The notes under the pieces are model-generated. The model searched no databases. It saw only the letters and a program-made list of their open reading frames with translations, and was not told the origin of the DNA. From positions 1-33,552 of the forward strand of contig CABXIT010000015.1 in the NCBI GenBank assembly GCA_902512325.1: DNA of 33,552 bases, in the 5' to 3' direction. The first letter of the stretch is position 1; every line of letters begins with the position of its first letter. This document shows, in pieces, positions 1-8,934 of the stretch. Origin of the DNA: an uncultured Alphaproteobacteria bacterium (GTDB lineage Bacteria > Pseudomonadota > Alphaproteobacteria > HIMB59 > GCA-002718135). A program made the translations under genes and the position numbers.

Positions 1-695
1 AATTCATGCATCAATAATGAATATCTGAATGTTTGACCCATCTTATTAGCAATGTGATAGAGTTGACTATTTTGGCCCTCGAAATATGATGGCAAAACTG
101 AACTTTTAGTTTTAATAATTAATTTTGATACAAATTGCTTCCAATCACCATCATGCGCTTTCGTTGTTAATTTCAAATCTTCTTTTGTTGCTATTTGTCC
201 AGAAGGAAAAATAACAATAACCCCATTATTTTGAAGAACTTTTTCCGCTTCTTTTCTTGCATCAATATTTGCTAGCATAGCAATTCTATTTTGAGAAAAA
301 TCAATTGGTATAATTTTTTCTTTTACTGCATCTGCTTGCCTAAGAACTTTATGTGTGATCATCTTATAGTCCTGCCTTATATTTGAAACAACCGAACATA
401 ATGAAACTCCATCAGCTACTCCAAATGCATGATTAGCAACAACAATTAATCTTCCATTCTTAGGTATAAAACTTCCTTCTCTATAATTTATTTGCAAATT
501 AAACTGTAATTTTTTAACTGCATCATTCCAAAAATTTTCTGGAGAATTATTTTCTAATAAATACTGATCATACAATTTTTTTAATTTTATTTTTCCTGTT
601 AAAAGTTCAATTATTTTTATGTATTGTTGACTTAAAAAATTTACTTCTGAGGAAGCAAAGGTAAAGGCAATTTTACTATGTGGTTTAATTTTCAT
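1..695 (-). CDS. PlsC-superfamily acyltransferase (partial, C-terminus off the left edge)
   Basis: I read this frame directly from the sequence: it opens with ATG at 695-693 and stays open to base 1, giving about 231 residues with no stop. Residues 88-96 read NHAFGVADG, which resembles the acyltransferase block I His/Asp motif. A later IFPSG near residue 158 resembles block III (FPEG in PlsC). By family it would transfer an acyl chain from acyl-ACP or acyl-CoA to a lysophospholipid or lyso-ornithine lipid at the inner membrane. Which lipid cannot be told. No strong Shine-Dalgarno precedes the ATG. It is separated from the next minus-strand operon by a gap carrying a putative + strand RNA. A hemolysin-like or ornithine-lipid acyltransferase is the main alternative within the superfamily. 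Confidence 0.65.
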   Translation of the reverse strand, partial: MKIKPHSKIAFTFASSEVNFLSQQYIKIIELLTGKIKLKKLYDQYLLENNSPENFWNDAVKKLQFNLQINYREGSFIPKNGRLIVVANHAFGVADGVSLCSVVSNIRQDYKMITHKVLRQADAVKEKIIPIDFSQNRIAMLANIDARKEAEKVLQNNGVIVIFPSGQIATKEDLKLTTKAHDGDWKQFVSKLIIKTKSSVLPSYFEGQNSQLYHIANKMGQTFRYSLLMHE

Positions 696-733
696 TATAT
701 TAAAGGTCTTTATATATTTTTATTATTTATTTT

Positions 734-761
734 TTGTTAAAAAATTTAAAATTAATACAAT
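734..761 (+). promoter_or_regulatory. Putative sigma-70 promoter for a + strand small RNA
   Basis: TTGTTA at 734-739 and TACAAT at 756-761 are 16 bases apart and each differs by one or two bases from the -35/-10 consensus. A start near 768 is expected. No + strand ORF follows, but a strong + strand terminator lies about 120 bases on. AT-rich DNA yields chance promoters, so the pairing with the terminator is the main support. Confidence 0.4.
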
Positions 762-767
762 ATTTTT

Positions 768-908
768 TATATATGCAAAATATGCATATTAAATATATTT
801 TTAACATACTAGAAATGCATCAAAAATCCATTAAATAAAAATTAGATTTAATATTTTTCCTCCCAATTAATATTTAAATCCTTCAGGAGCCTACGGGCTC
901 CTTTTTTT
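768..908 (+). ncRNA. Candidate trans-acting small RNA with an anti-Shine-Dalgarno motif
   Basis: Between a plausible promoter (734-761) and a U-tailed terminator (885-910) on the + strand there is no ORF, which implies a transcript of about 140 nt. Its 5' end can form a 7-bp hairpin (771-777 with 783-789). The middle is AU-rich and unpaired and carries UUUUUCCUCCCAA, with CCTCCC at 859-864; this is complementary to Shine-Dalgarno sequences. Alphaproteobacterial small RNAs with exposed CCUCC motifs are a known class, and this layout fits one. I recognise no named family. The RNA would end against the 3' end of the convergent ETF-QO gene, so it might also act as a short antisense there. Confidence 0.4.
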
Positions 909-910
909 TT
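885..910 (+). terminator. Rho-independent terminator with a UACG tetraloop
   Basis: AGGAGCC (885-891) pairs perfectly with GGCTCCT (896-902) around the loop TACG (892-895), followed by a run of T to 910. Read on the + strand this is a C(UACG)G loop of the very stable UNCG class with a U-tract. On the minus strand the loop is CGTA and no T-tract follows. It therefore serves + strand transcription, although no + strand protein gene lies upstream. Its tail overlaps the ETF-QO stop codon (TAA at 911-909). Confidence 0.75.
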
Positions 911-2537
911 ACATATTTGCATAATTTGGACCACCTGATCCTTCAGGAGTAACCCATGTTATGTTTTGAGATGGTTCTTTAATATCACATGTCTTGCAAT
1001 GTATACAATTTTGAGAATTGATAACAAACTTAGGGTCATTTTGTTCTGTTCTATCAACTTCATAAACCCCTGCAGGACAATATCTTTGAGCAGGTTCATC
1101 ATATTCATTTAATGTATAATTAATTGGTAAATCCGGGTTTTTTAATTTTAAATGAACTGGTTGATCAGCCTCATGATTTGTTCCAGTTAAAAAAACAGAA
1201 CTGGTTTTATCAAAAGTAAGTTTTCCATCGTATTTAGGATAATCAATTTTTTTTGCTTTATGGGAAGGAATTAAACTTTCATGATCAGAATGAGAGTGTT
1301 TAAGGGTGAAAGGCAAATACCCTCTAAATATAATTTGATCTATACCTGTAAATATTATTGCTGGTATTAAACTCCATTGAAAACTAGGTTTTACATTACG
1401 TGCGGTATATAACTCATTGTAGACCCATGATTTTTCAAATTTATTTTCATATACTGAAAGTGGTTTATTCGCAGTGATATGTTCATTAATTGTTTCAGCT
1501 GCAATCATTCCACTTTTCATTGCAGTATGAGATCCTTTAATCTTAGGCATGTTAAGTGTGCCAGCATCACAACCAATAATCAATGCACCTGGCATATGCA
1601 TTTTTGGCAAACTTTGGAACCCTCCTTCAATTAAAGCTCTTGCTCCATAAGAAATTCTTTTTCCGTCTTTTAGTATTTTAGCAATTGCGGGATGTGTTTT
1701 AAAACGTTGAAACTCATCATAAGGTGATAAGTATGGGTTTTGATAATCTAATCCAATAACATAGCCGATAAAAACTTGATTTTTTTCTGCATGGTAACAA
1801 AAACTTCCACCATACGTAGAATTATCTAAAGGCCATCCAGTAGTATGTATAACTGTGCCTTCATCATGCTCTTTTTCTGGAATTTCCCAAATTTCTTTGA
1901 AGCCTATCCCATATTGTTGGGGTGATTTATCAATATCAAGGTTGTACTTTTTAACAACCTCTTTTCCCAAGTGTCCTCTACAACCCTCTGAAAAAACAGT
2001 TACTTTGGCTAAAATATTTAGACCAGGCTCAAAACTATCTTTTGAATTTCCAGCCTTATCAATACCCATATCTCCTGTTTGAACACCTATAACATTATTA
2101 TTATTATCATATATTATTTTAGAAGCTGCAAATCCTGGAAAAATTTCAACACCTAAATCCTCTGCTTGAGTAGCAAGCCATCTACATAGATTAGCTAAAC
2201 TAATAATATAATTTTTATGATTTTTTTGAACGCTAGGCAGCAGCCATGTTGGCCAACTTAAAGAACTTTTTTTTCCTAAAAATAAAAATTTTTCTTTTTT
2301 AACTTTGGTTTTTATTGGAGCTTTTTTTTCTTTCCAGTCAGGAATTAGTTCATCTAAAGCTCTTGTTTCAAAAACATTACCACTTAAAATATGAGCACCA
2401 ACTTCTGATCCTTTTTCTAAAATACATACATTTAAATCAGGATTAATTTGTTTTAATTTTATAGATGTAGCTAAACCTGCTGGACCAGCACCAACTATGA
2501 CAACATCATATTCCATTGACTCTCTTTGAATTTCCAT
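909..2537 (-). CDS. Electron transfer flavoprotein-ubiquinone oxidoreductase (ETF-QO)
   Basis: This 542-residue inner-membrane-associated flavoprotein accepts electrons from reduced ETF and passes them to ubiquinone. The N-terminal FAD-binding loop GAGPAG is at residues 16-21. The C-terminus has the ferredoxin-like 4Fe-4S site, Cys487 plus CIHCKTC (Cys511, 514, 517), followed by the typical ending TPEGSGGPNY. Length matches the family. Met8 (MEYDVVIVGAG) is a possible alternative start. It is the last gene of the operon with etfA, etfB and a DMGDH-like dehydrogenase, with a 41-base gap to etfA. All key residues are present, so it should be active. No minus-strand U-tailed terminator follows the stop. 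Confidence 0.96.
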   Translation of the reverse strand: MEIQRESMEYDVVIVGAGPAGLATSIKLKQINPDLNVCILEKGSEVGAHILSGNVFETRALDELIPDWKEKKAPIKTKVKKEKFLFLGKKSSLSWPTWLLPSVQKNHKNYIISLANLCRWLATQAEDLGVEIFPGFAASKIIYDNNNNVIGVQTGDMGIDKAGNSKDSFEPGLNILAKVTVFSEGCRGHLGKEVVKKYNLDIDKSPQQYGIGFKEIWEIPEKEHDEGTVIHTTGWPLDNSTYGGSFCYHAEKNQVFIGYVIGLDYQNPYLSPYDEFQRFKTHPAIAKILKDGKRISYGARALIEGGFQSLPKMHMPGALIIGCDAGTLNMPKIKGSHTAMKSGMIAAETINEHITANKPLSVYENKFEKSWVYNELYTARNVKPSFQWSLIPAIIFTGIDQIIFRGYLPFTLKHSHSDHESLIPSHKAKKIDYPKYDGKLTFDKTSSVFLTGTNHEADQPVHLKLKNPDLPINYTLNEYDEPAQRYCPAGVYEVDRTEQNDPKFVINSQNCIHCKTCDIKEPSQNITWVTPEGSGGPNYANM

Positions 2538-2578
2538 AAGCTACAATAAAGCTTTTTTTATTTATTTAAAAATAATAA

Positions 2579-3532
2579 TTATTTTTCTATTGAATTTAAT
2601 TTATCTAATTCAGATGAAAGTTGAGGTAGTGCTTCAAATAAATCGGCACTCAACCCATAATCAGCAACATTAAAAATAGGTGCCTCTTCATCTTTATTTA
2701 TAGCAACAATAATTTTGCTTTCCTTCATACCAGCAAGATGTTGAATAGCTCCAGATATGCCAACAGCTATATAAAGATCAGGAACTACTACTTTACCTGT
2801 TTGACCAACCTGATAATCATTACTTACGTATCCTGCGTCTACTGCAGCTCTAGAAGCGCCTATAGCTGCATTTAATTTATCAGCAATATCACTTATCAAT
2901 TTAAAATTATCTGCACTTTGCAATCCTCTTCCACCTGATACTACAATTCTTGCAGTACTTAATTCTGGTCTATCAGATTTAGATTCCTCTCTATCTAAAA
3001 ACTCTGTGTAATTTTCAGATGAAACAAAATTTATTGCTTCAATAACTCCTGATCCACCTTCTTTAGCAATAACATCAAATGAAGTTGGACGAATTGTAAT
3101 AACTTTCTTGGTGTCATTTGACTTAACAGTAGCAAGTGCATTTCCAGCATAAATTGGTCTTATAAAAGTATCTTCACTCTCAATATTGATGACGTCACTT
3201 ATTTGGGCAACATCTAATTTTACAGCAACCCTTGGCATAACATTTTTTCCAAATGTTGTTGCAGGTGCAAAAATATGAGAATAGTTGTCAGCAATAGAAA
3301 CAATAACTGGTTCTATTTTTTCAGCTATAGCATGTTCATAATTTTGATCATCTAATAAAAGTACTTTTGTCACGTATTGATAATTTGCAATTTCTTTTGA
3401 AATATTATCAACATTATTACCAATTACCAAAACTTCAATTTCATTACCTAATTTAGAAGCAGCACTTATTGTGTTTAATGTTGATGATTTAACTTCCTCA
3501 TTATTATGTTCTGCTAAGATTAAGATGCTCAT
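2579..3532 (-). CDS. etfA: Electron transfer flavoprotein alpha subunit
   Basis: This is the FAD-binding subunit of the soluble ETF heterodimer, which carries electrons from flavin dehydrogenases to ETF-QO. It has 317 residues, as usual. The C-terminal FAD domain shows [17 protein letters not shown], the [11 protein letters not shown] signature and NKDEEAPIF, all hallmarks of EtfA/FixB. Its ATG overlaps the etfB stop by four bases (ATGA), indicating translational coupling and equal production of the two subunits. ETF-QO follows on the same strand, so ETF and its quinone reductase are made together. Confidence 0.96.
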   Translation of the reverse strand: MSILILAEHNNEEVKSSTLNTISAASKLGNEIEVLVIGNNVDNISKEIANYQYVTKVLLLDDQNYEHAIAEKIEPVIVSIADNYSHIFAPATTFGKNVMPRVAVKLDVAQISDVINIESEDTFIRPIYAGNALATVKSNDTKKVITIRPTSFDVIAKEGGSGVIEAINFVSSENYTEFLDREESKSDRPELSTARIVVSGGRGLQSADNFKLISDIADKLNAAIGASRAAVDAGYVSNDYQVGQTGKVVVPDLYIAVGISGAIQHLAGMKESKIIVAINKDEEAPIFNVADYGLSADLFEALPQLSSELDKLNSIEK

Positions 3533-4278
3533 ATAACTTTTGCCTCATATTTTAGTTTTTGCACTAATTCAGCAACATCAGCAACCATAACTCCTTTTTG
3601 TCTAGTTGGTGGTTCAGATATTTTAATATTCTCAATTCTAGGCCTAACATCAATACCTAGTTCTTCGACTGATTTAATATCAATTGGTTTTTTCTTTGCT
3701 TTCATAATATTAGGCAAAGAAGCGTATCTTGGCTCATTTAATCTTAGGTCACACGATGCTATAAAAGGCATCTTAACTTTTATTCTCTCAAGACCCTCAT
3801 CTATTTCTCTAGTTACTATTGCAGTATTTTCTTCTATTTCAATTTTTGAAGCAAATGTTGCCTGCGGCCAATTTAATAATGCACTAGTCATTTGAGCTGT
3901 TTGGTTTGCGTCATCATCAATTGCCTGTTTACCCATCAATATTAAACCTGGTTGTTCATTGTCTGCAATTTTAGCAACTATTTTGGATACTGATAAAGGT
4001 TCAATATCATCATTTGCTTTAATCAATATTCCTCTATCTGCTCCCATAGCAAGTGCTGTACGAATAGTTTCCTGACATTTTTCTTCTCCGACAGATAAGA
4101 TTATTATTTCATCAGCTTTTCCAGCTTCTTTTATTCTTAGCGCTTCCTCTACTGCATTTTCATCAGGAGGATTCATTGACATTTTTACATTTTCTTTTTC
4201 TACACCTGAGTTATCTGCTTTAACTCTAACTTGAACATTATAATCAATGACTCTTTTTACTGTAACTAAGATTTTCAT
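3529..4278 (-). CDS. etfB: Electron transfer flavoprotein beta subunit
   Basis: This is the AMP-binding subunit of ETF, 249 residues, the usual length. The start [14 protein letters not shown], the stretch [16 protein letters not shown], and [19 protein letters not shown] are conserved EtfB features. The gene begins three bases after the DMGDH-like dehydrogenase gene ends and overlaps etfA by four bases, so all three are in one transcript. That arrangement suggests this ETF serves the upstream dehydrogenase, although ETF normally accepts electrons from several dehydrogenases. Confidence 0.96.
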   Translation of the reverse strand: MKILVTVKRVIDYNVQVRVKADNSGVEKENVKMSMNPPDENAVEEALRIKEAGKADEIIILSVGEEKCQETIRTALAMGADRGILIKANDDIEPLSVSKIVAKIADNEQPGLILMGKQAIDDDANQTAQMTSALLNWPQATFASKIEIEENTAIVTREIDEGLERIKVKMPFIASCDLRLNEPRYASLPNIMKAKKKPIDIKSVEELGIDVRPRIENIKISEPPTRQKGVMVADVAELVQKLKYEAKVI

Positions 4279-4281
4279 ATA

Positions 4282-6717
4282 CTACGCTCTAATTTTTTCA
4301 TTTATGGGATCGTAAGGGCTATCTTCTATAACAACAACTTTATGTTTTTTGTCTAAAATATCCATTTCTAATTCGGTTCCAACTTTATTAAATTCAGGTT
4401 TGACCATAGCAATTGCAAGTGATTTTTTCACCCTAAATCCGTAGTTACCTCCTGTCGCACGCCCAACCACTTCATTATTATTATAAATAGCATTGTTACC
4501 TAATGCATCAGCATCATTAATATCAAAAACTTCTAAAGTAACCATTTTATTATCAAACCCGTCTTGTTGCCATTTAACCAGAGCATCTCTTCCAATAAAA
4601 TTACCTTTATTTAAGTGAACAAATCTATCAAGCCCAGATTCATAAGCAGCATACTCAATTGACATTTCTGTGCCTACAAGCTTATAAGTTTTTTCAATTC
4701 TAAGACTGTCCATTGCTCTGATTCCAAAAGGTTTAACTCCTAATTCTTTGCCAGCTTCCATTAATTTATCAAATATATGATTTTGATATTCAATTGGATG
4801 ATGAAGTTCCCAGCCTAATTCACCAACAAAATTCATTCTCATTGCAATTGCAGGAGCTAATCCAACATCTATTTTTTGAGCAGATAGCCATGGAAAGGCT
4901 TTATTAGAAAAATCAGCATTAGAAATTTTGCTAAGTAAGTCTCTTGATTTTGGACCAGCTACAACAAGAACACCAATACTGTTTGTGATATTTTCAAAAA
5001 TTACTGATCTATCATTCGGCATCCATTTTTTTATCCAATCATGATCAAGTCTTTGGAAGGCTCCAGCTGAAACTAAATAAAAAGAATCATCAGATTCTTT
5101 TGCTATTGTAAATTCTGAGTGCACTCCTCCTTTGGTATTTAATGCATGGCACAAATTAACTCTTCCTTTTTTTTGAGGTAATTTATTTGCAACTAAATTA
5201 TCAAGAAAATCTTTTGCACCTGGTCCTGAAATTCTACATTTAGCAAATGCAGTCATATCTAAAATGCCTACATTATTTTGAACGTTCAAGCATTCATTAC
5301 CAACATGAGTAAACCAATTAGATCTTCTAAAAGACCAATCATCATTCTGTTCAACGCCTTCAGGCGCAAACCAATTTGCTCTCTCCCAACCAAATTTTTG
5401 ACCAAATACTGCACCAAGATTTTTTAACCGATCATAGCAAGGAGCCTGTCTTAAAGGTCTACCAGCTTCTCTTTCTTCATCTGGATAGTGGACTGTGAAA
5501 ACATTTGCATACGCTTCTTCATTTTTTTCAATTAGAAAAGATTGTGTTGCATAATCACCAAATCGTCTTGGATCAACTCCAAGCATATCAATTGTAGGAT
5601 CTCCATCAACTATCCACTCAGCTAGTTGCCAACCTGCGCCTCCTGCTGCCGTTATTCCAAAACTATGACCTTCATTTATCCAAAAATTTTTTAAACCCCA
5701 AGCAGGTCCAACAATAGGGCTCCCATCTGGTGTATAGCAGATAGCGCCATTGTATACTTTTTTAACACCAACTTCTCCAAACACTGGAACTCTATGAATT
5801 GCAGATTCTATGTGTGGTTCAATTCTCTCAATATCTTCTTGAAATAATTCAAATTCTGAATTTTGACTTGGGCCGTCTACATAGCAAGCAGGAGCTCCTT
5901 TTTCATAAGGTCCAAGAATTAAACCTCCTCTTTCCTCTCGCATATACCAAGAACTGTCAGAGTCACGGAGAACTCCCATCTCAGGCAAACCTTGTTCTTT
6001 TCTTTTTTGTATTTCAGGATGAGGCTCAGTTACAATGTATTGATGTTCCACTGGTATTACGGGAATATCTAAACCAACCATCTTTCCAGTTTGTCTAGCA
6101 AAATTTCCAGTGCAAGAAATAACATGCTCACACTCGATGCTTCCTTTATCTGTTTCAACAATCCACATTTCATTTTCTAACTGTTTAATACCAGTTACAT
6201 TTGTGTTTCTATAAATTTCAGCCCCTTTATCTCTAGCGCCTTTTGCTAAAGCTTGTGTTAAATCTGCTGGCTGTATGTATCCATCTTCAGGATGTTGGAT
6301 AGCTCCAATTAAACCCTCAGTGTTACATAGTGGCCAAATCTCTTTGACCTCTTCGGGAGTTAAAAAATTTACTTTTACTCCAATAGTTTTAGCTACAGCT
6401 GCGTATTGATGATATTCATCCATTCGTTCTTTTGTAGTTGCTAAGCGAATATTGCTTACAACACTAAAACCTACATTTTGTCCTGTTTCTTTTTCTAGAG
6501 TTTTATAAAAATTAACAGCATATTTATGAAGTTGACCAACTGAATAACTCATATTAAATAGAGGAAGGAGGCCTGCTGCATGCCATGTAGATCCTGAGGT
6601 AAGTTCTTTTCTTTCTACTAAAACAACATTATCCCAGCCTTTTTTAGCAAGATGATAAAGAGCACTAACTCCAACAACACCACCACCTACTACAACTACC
6701 TTAGCTTTTGTTTTCAT
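4282..6717 (-). CDS. Dimethylglycine/sarcosine dehydrogenase-like FAD enzyme with GcvT domain
   Basis: An 811-residue two-part enzyme. Residues about 5-370 form a DAO-type FAD domain (VVVGGGVVGVSALYHL at the N-terminus). About 435-800 match the folate-binding GCV_T and GCV_T_C domains. His46 in GSTWHAAG sits where the DMGDH/SARDH family binds FAD covalently. By family it oxidises an N-methyl group of dimethylglycine or sarcosine, moves the one-carbon unit to tetrahydrofolate and gives electrons to ETF. The adjacent etfB, etfA and ETF-QO genes fit this exactly. The substrate cannot be settled from sequence by eye; dimethylglycine, sarcosine and other N-methyl amines remain possible. It is first in the operon, and the divergent dsbA-like gene begins 59 bases away. 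Confidence 0.9.
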   Translation of the reverse strand: MKTKAKVVVVGGGVVGVSALYHLAKKGWDNVVLVERKELTSGSTWHAAGLLPLFNMSYSVGQLHKYAVNFYKTLEKETGQNVGFSVVSNIRLATTKERMDEYHQYAAVAKTIGVKVNFLTPEEVKEIWPLCNTEGLIGAIQHPEDGYIQPADLTQALAKGARDKGAEIYRNTNVTGIKQLENEMWIVETDKGSIECEHVISCTGNFARQTGKMVGLDIPVIPVEHQYIVTEPHPEIQKRKEQGLPEMGVLRDSDSSWYMREERGGLILGPYEKGAPACYVDGPSQNSEFELFQEDIERIEPHIESAIHRVPVFGEVGVKKVYNGAICYTPDGSPIVGPAWGLKNFWINEGHSFGITAAGGAGWQLAEWIVDGDPTIDMLGVDPRRFGDYATQSFLIEKNEEAYANVFTVHYPDEEREAGRPLRQAPCYDRLKNLGAVFGQKFGWERANWFAPEGVEQNDDWSFRRSNWFTHVGNECLNVQNNVGILDMTAFAKCRISGPGAKDFLDNLVANKLPQKKGRVNLCHALNTKGGVHSEFTIAKESDDSFYLVSAGAFQRLDHDWIKKWMPNDRSVIFENITNSIGVLVVAGPKSRDLLSKISNADFSNKAFPWLSAQKIDVGLAPAIAMRMNFVGELGWELHHPIEYQNHIFDKLMEAGKELGVKPFGIRAMDSLRIEKTYKLVGTEMSIEYAAYESGLDRFVHLNKGNFIGRDALVKWQQDGFDNKMVTLEVFDINDADALGNNAIYNNNEVVGRATGGNYGFRVKKSLAIAMVKPEFNKVGTELEMDILDKKHKVVVIEDSPYDPINEKIRA

Positions 6718-6776
6718 AAATATCCTTAAAAAAAATTCTGTACTTTCTTAATCATATTAAATACATTGGGTCAATC

Positions 6777-7397
6777 ATGCGTTATAATCTTATAAATTTT
6801 TCTGTGTTTATTTTTATATTCATTGCTACTAATGTTTTTAGCAAAGACATCACTCTTAATGAGTTATTTTTCGATAACTCTGAACCATATCATCTTAAAA
6901 TTTTAGAAGCTCTCCCAAAACATGCAATTATACAAATTGGCCCTGATGATGCTGAAAATACTGTAATTGAATTTATGGATTACTTTTGTGGATATTGTAA
7001 AAAAATTCATCCTGAATTAATAGATCTTGCTCAAAGAAGAAGTGATACACGTGTAGTTTTTTTACAACATCCAATACTTAGTGAAAGCTCGAAGGTAATT
7101 GCAGAAATGGTAGTAGCTGCCAATTATCAGAATAAAGGCACTGAACTACATAATGGATTATTTTCAATTTCAGGAAGTTTAACACAAGAAAAACTTGATC
7201 AATTAATTAAAGATTTAGATATTAATATAACAAAACTGAGAATTGATATGGGTAAAGATGAAGTTAAAAATACAGTAAAGTTGTCTTCGTTTATAGCTAT
7301 GGGATCTGGGTCTAGAGGAACACCTGCTTTATTTTTTAATGAAGAATTCTTAGGGGGATATGTTCCTATAAATCAACTCGAAAGATTTCTAAAATAA
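6777..7397 (+). CDS. DsbA-family periplasmic thiol-disulfide oxidoreductase
   Basis: This 206-residue protein starts with a hydrophobic signal peptide (about residues 1-22, ending NVFSK). It then has a thioredoxin fold with active site FCGYC (Cys71 and Cys74) and the cis-proline loop GTPALFF later on. It would form or shuffle disulfide bonds in exported proteins. The CGYC active site and the spacing to the cis-proline resemble Com1/ScsC-like DsbA proteins common in Alphaproteobacteria rather than E. coli DsbA (CPHC). No DsbB or DsbD partner is in the window. It stands alone on the + strand and ends at a strong bidirectional terminator. Confidence 0.88.
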   Translation: MRYNLINFSVFIFIFIATNVFSKDITLNELFFDNSEPYHLKILEALPKHAIIQIGPDDAENTVIEFMDYFCGYCKKIHPELIDLAQRRSDTRVVFLQHPILSESSKVIAEMVVAANYQNKGTELHNGLFSISGSLTQEKLDQLIKDLDINITKLRIDMGKDEVKNTVKLSSFIAMGSGSRGTPALFFNEEFLGGYVPINQLERFLK

Positions 7398-7422
7398 AGC
7401 GCTTCATTTAAGAAGCGCTTTT
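7396..7422. terminator. Bidirectional terminator between dsbA-like and gcvT-like genes
   Basis: AAGCGCTTC (7397-7405) pairs with GAAGCGCTT (7412-7420) around loop ATTTAA. The + strand has a TTTT tail and the minus strand has a T-rich tail (TTTATTTT). The two convergent genes end on either side, so it can stop transcription from both. Confidence 0.85.
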
Positions 7423-7435
7423 AAATTACTTAAAT

Positions 7436-8773
7436 TTATTTGTTTGCTCCAGATACTTCTCTTGTATTAGCATTAAAAGATTCAGTAAATGGTATAGACA
7501 CTACTTCAGCATCCACAGGAACACCAGGAGTGTCAGAATATTGATCAGGTAGATGAACTTTATATTTAGTTCCAACTTTACCTACTGGAAAACCATTTGC
7601 ACTCAAAGAGCCGTCAAATGGAACATATCCCATTGCAATATTTCTTCCTTGTTCTGGATGATACCAAGGTGAAGTTATAAATCCACAAGGATCTTTCCCA
7701 TCTTCAGAAATTAACCAGAAATCTGGTGCATATTCTTCAATAGGTTTTCCTCCCAAAGATAATCCAACAAGTTGAAGTTGATATGGTTTATTACCTGCTC
7801 TCAAGTCATCTCTCATTTTCTCGAGAACTTCTTTTCCAACATAATCTGCAGTTTTATTCCACTCACCTTTACCTGATAATGATACCTGATAACCCAAATT
7901 ACATTGGAACGGATTGTGTTGATTATCCATATCTTGACCCCAAGACAAAATACCTGCTTGAATTCTTCTGTGATGGGCAGGTGCAATAACCATTAAGTTA
8001 TGTTTTTTTCCTGCTTCAAGCACAGCATTCCACATATCATCAGCATAAAGAGTAGAGTCTCTTAGATATATTTCATAACCAGCCTCCCCAGAGAAACCAG
8101 ATTGTGAAATTATGCAATCTCTACCGCCAACTTTTGCAGCAGCAAGTCCATAGAATGGCATATTATCAAGAGGAACTTGATCGCCAATTAAGTCTTTCAT
8201 TAAAGCAAGAGATTTTGGTCCTTGAATCTGAACAGGGGAAACATCAATTTCGTCAATTGTAACATCGAATCTATTGTCATGATTTACTCCCTGAAGGTAT
8301 AGCCCAATATCACTGTCTGATAAACTAAACCAAAATTCATCTTTAGAAATTCTTAATAGAATTGGATCATTAAGAACTCCGCCATATTGATTACATAGAA
8401 TTACGTATCTAGCTCTCATTGGCGATATTTTAGTTGCATCTCTTGTAATTACATAATCAGTAAAGGCTTCTGCATCAGGCCCCTTAACTTGAATTTGTCT
8501 TTCAACAGCAACGTTCCACATAGTAACGTGATTTTTGATTGCTTCATATTCAACCATTGCACCACCATCTTCTGGCTTAACATACCCTCTTGGATGATAG
8601 ATTCGGTTATAGACAGTAGCTCTCCAACATCCAGCTTCCATAGAAAGATGCCAATATGGAGATTTTCTAACACGTGTTGAAATTAACATTTGAACAGGTG
8701 TTGAGCCACTCTGTCTTAGATTATATGGGACCTTTCTATCTGATTGATCCACTGATGTAACATGTTTAGTCAT
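7436..8773 (-). CDS. GcvT-family folate-dependent methyltransferase, DmdA-like
   Basis: A 445-residue protein of the aminomethyltransferase fold. Recognisable parts are VAVERQIQVKGPDAEAF near residue 90, the YGGVLNDPILL loop, QSGFSGEAGYEIYL in the middle, and a C-terminal barrel with MGYVPFDGS. The opening RKSPYWHLSMEAGCWRATVYN and the Asn-Asp in the YGGVLND loop recall DMSP demethylase DmdA more than GcvT, but the protein is longer than the roughly 370 residues of DmdA. By family it moves a methyl or methylene group to tetrahydrofolate. DMSP, glycine-betaine derivatives or an O-methyl compound are all possible. A strong AAGGAG lies just before the ATG. It is a single-gene unit with its own leader of about 100 bases. 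Confidence 0.75.
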   Translation of the reverse strand: MTKHVTSVDQSDRKVPYNLRQSGSTPVQMLISTRVRKSPYWHLSMEAGCWRATVYNRIYHPRGYVKPEDGGAMVEYEAIKNHVTMWNVAVERQIQVKGPDAEAFTDYVITRDATKISPMRARYVILCNQYGGVLNDPILLRISKDEFWFSLSDSDIGLYLQGVNHDNRFDVTIDEIDVSPVQIQGPKSLALMKDLIGDQVPLDNMPFYGLAAAKVGGRDCIISQSGFSGEAGYEIYLRDSTLYADDMWNAVLEAGKKHNLMVIAPAHHRRIQAGILSWGQDMDNQHNPFQCNLGYQVSLSGKGEWNKTADYVGKEVLEKMRDDLRAGNKPYQLQLVGLSLGGKPIEEYAPDFWLISEDGKDPCGFITSPWYHPEQGRNIAMGYVPFDGSLSANGFPVGKVGTKYKVHLPDQYSDTPGVPVDAEVVSIPFTESFNANTREVSGANK

Positions 8774-8802
8774 GCTTAACTCCTTATATAAATAATAATT
8801 TC

Positions 8803-8835
8803 ATTGCGGTATCTAAACTTCTTTTCCTACGCAAT
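8803..8835 (-). promoter_or_regulatory. Leader hairpin upstream of the GcvT/DmdA-like gene
   Basis: ATTGCG (8803-8808) pairs with CGCAAT (8830-8835) across a 21-base loop, about 30 bases before the start codon in the minus-strand leader. I recognise no known riboswitch here. The stem is only six base pairs, so this is a weak candidate for a regulatory leader. Confidence 0.2.
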
Positions 8836-8934
8836 CATAAAATCATCATAAATAAAAAAAACTGGGGAGCTTGATCTTAAAATAAACTAAATTAAGCCAA
8901 TCTTTTGCCATTTTGGATAGATAAAGAGATATTT

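Noticed and set aside
8905-8934. Upstream TTG start for the OmpA-domain lipoprotein
   Set aside because: It would put ten polar residues ahead of a clear lipoprotein signal; ATG at 8935 gives a proper N-terminus and lipid Cys18.
8774-8934. Known riboswitch (glycine, SAM or folate type) before the GcvT/DmdA-like gene
   Set aside because: Only one 6-bp stem is visible and none of the conserved cores that I know is present.
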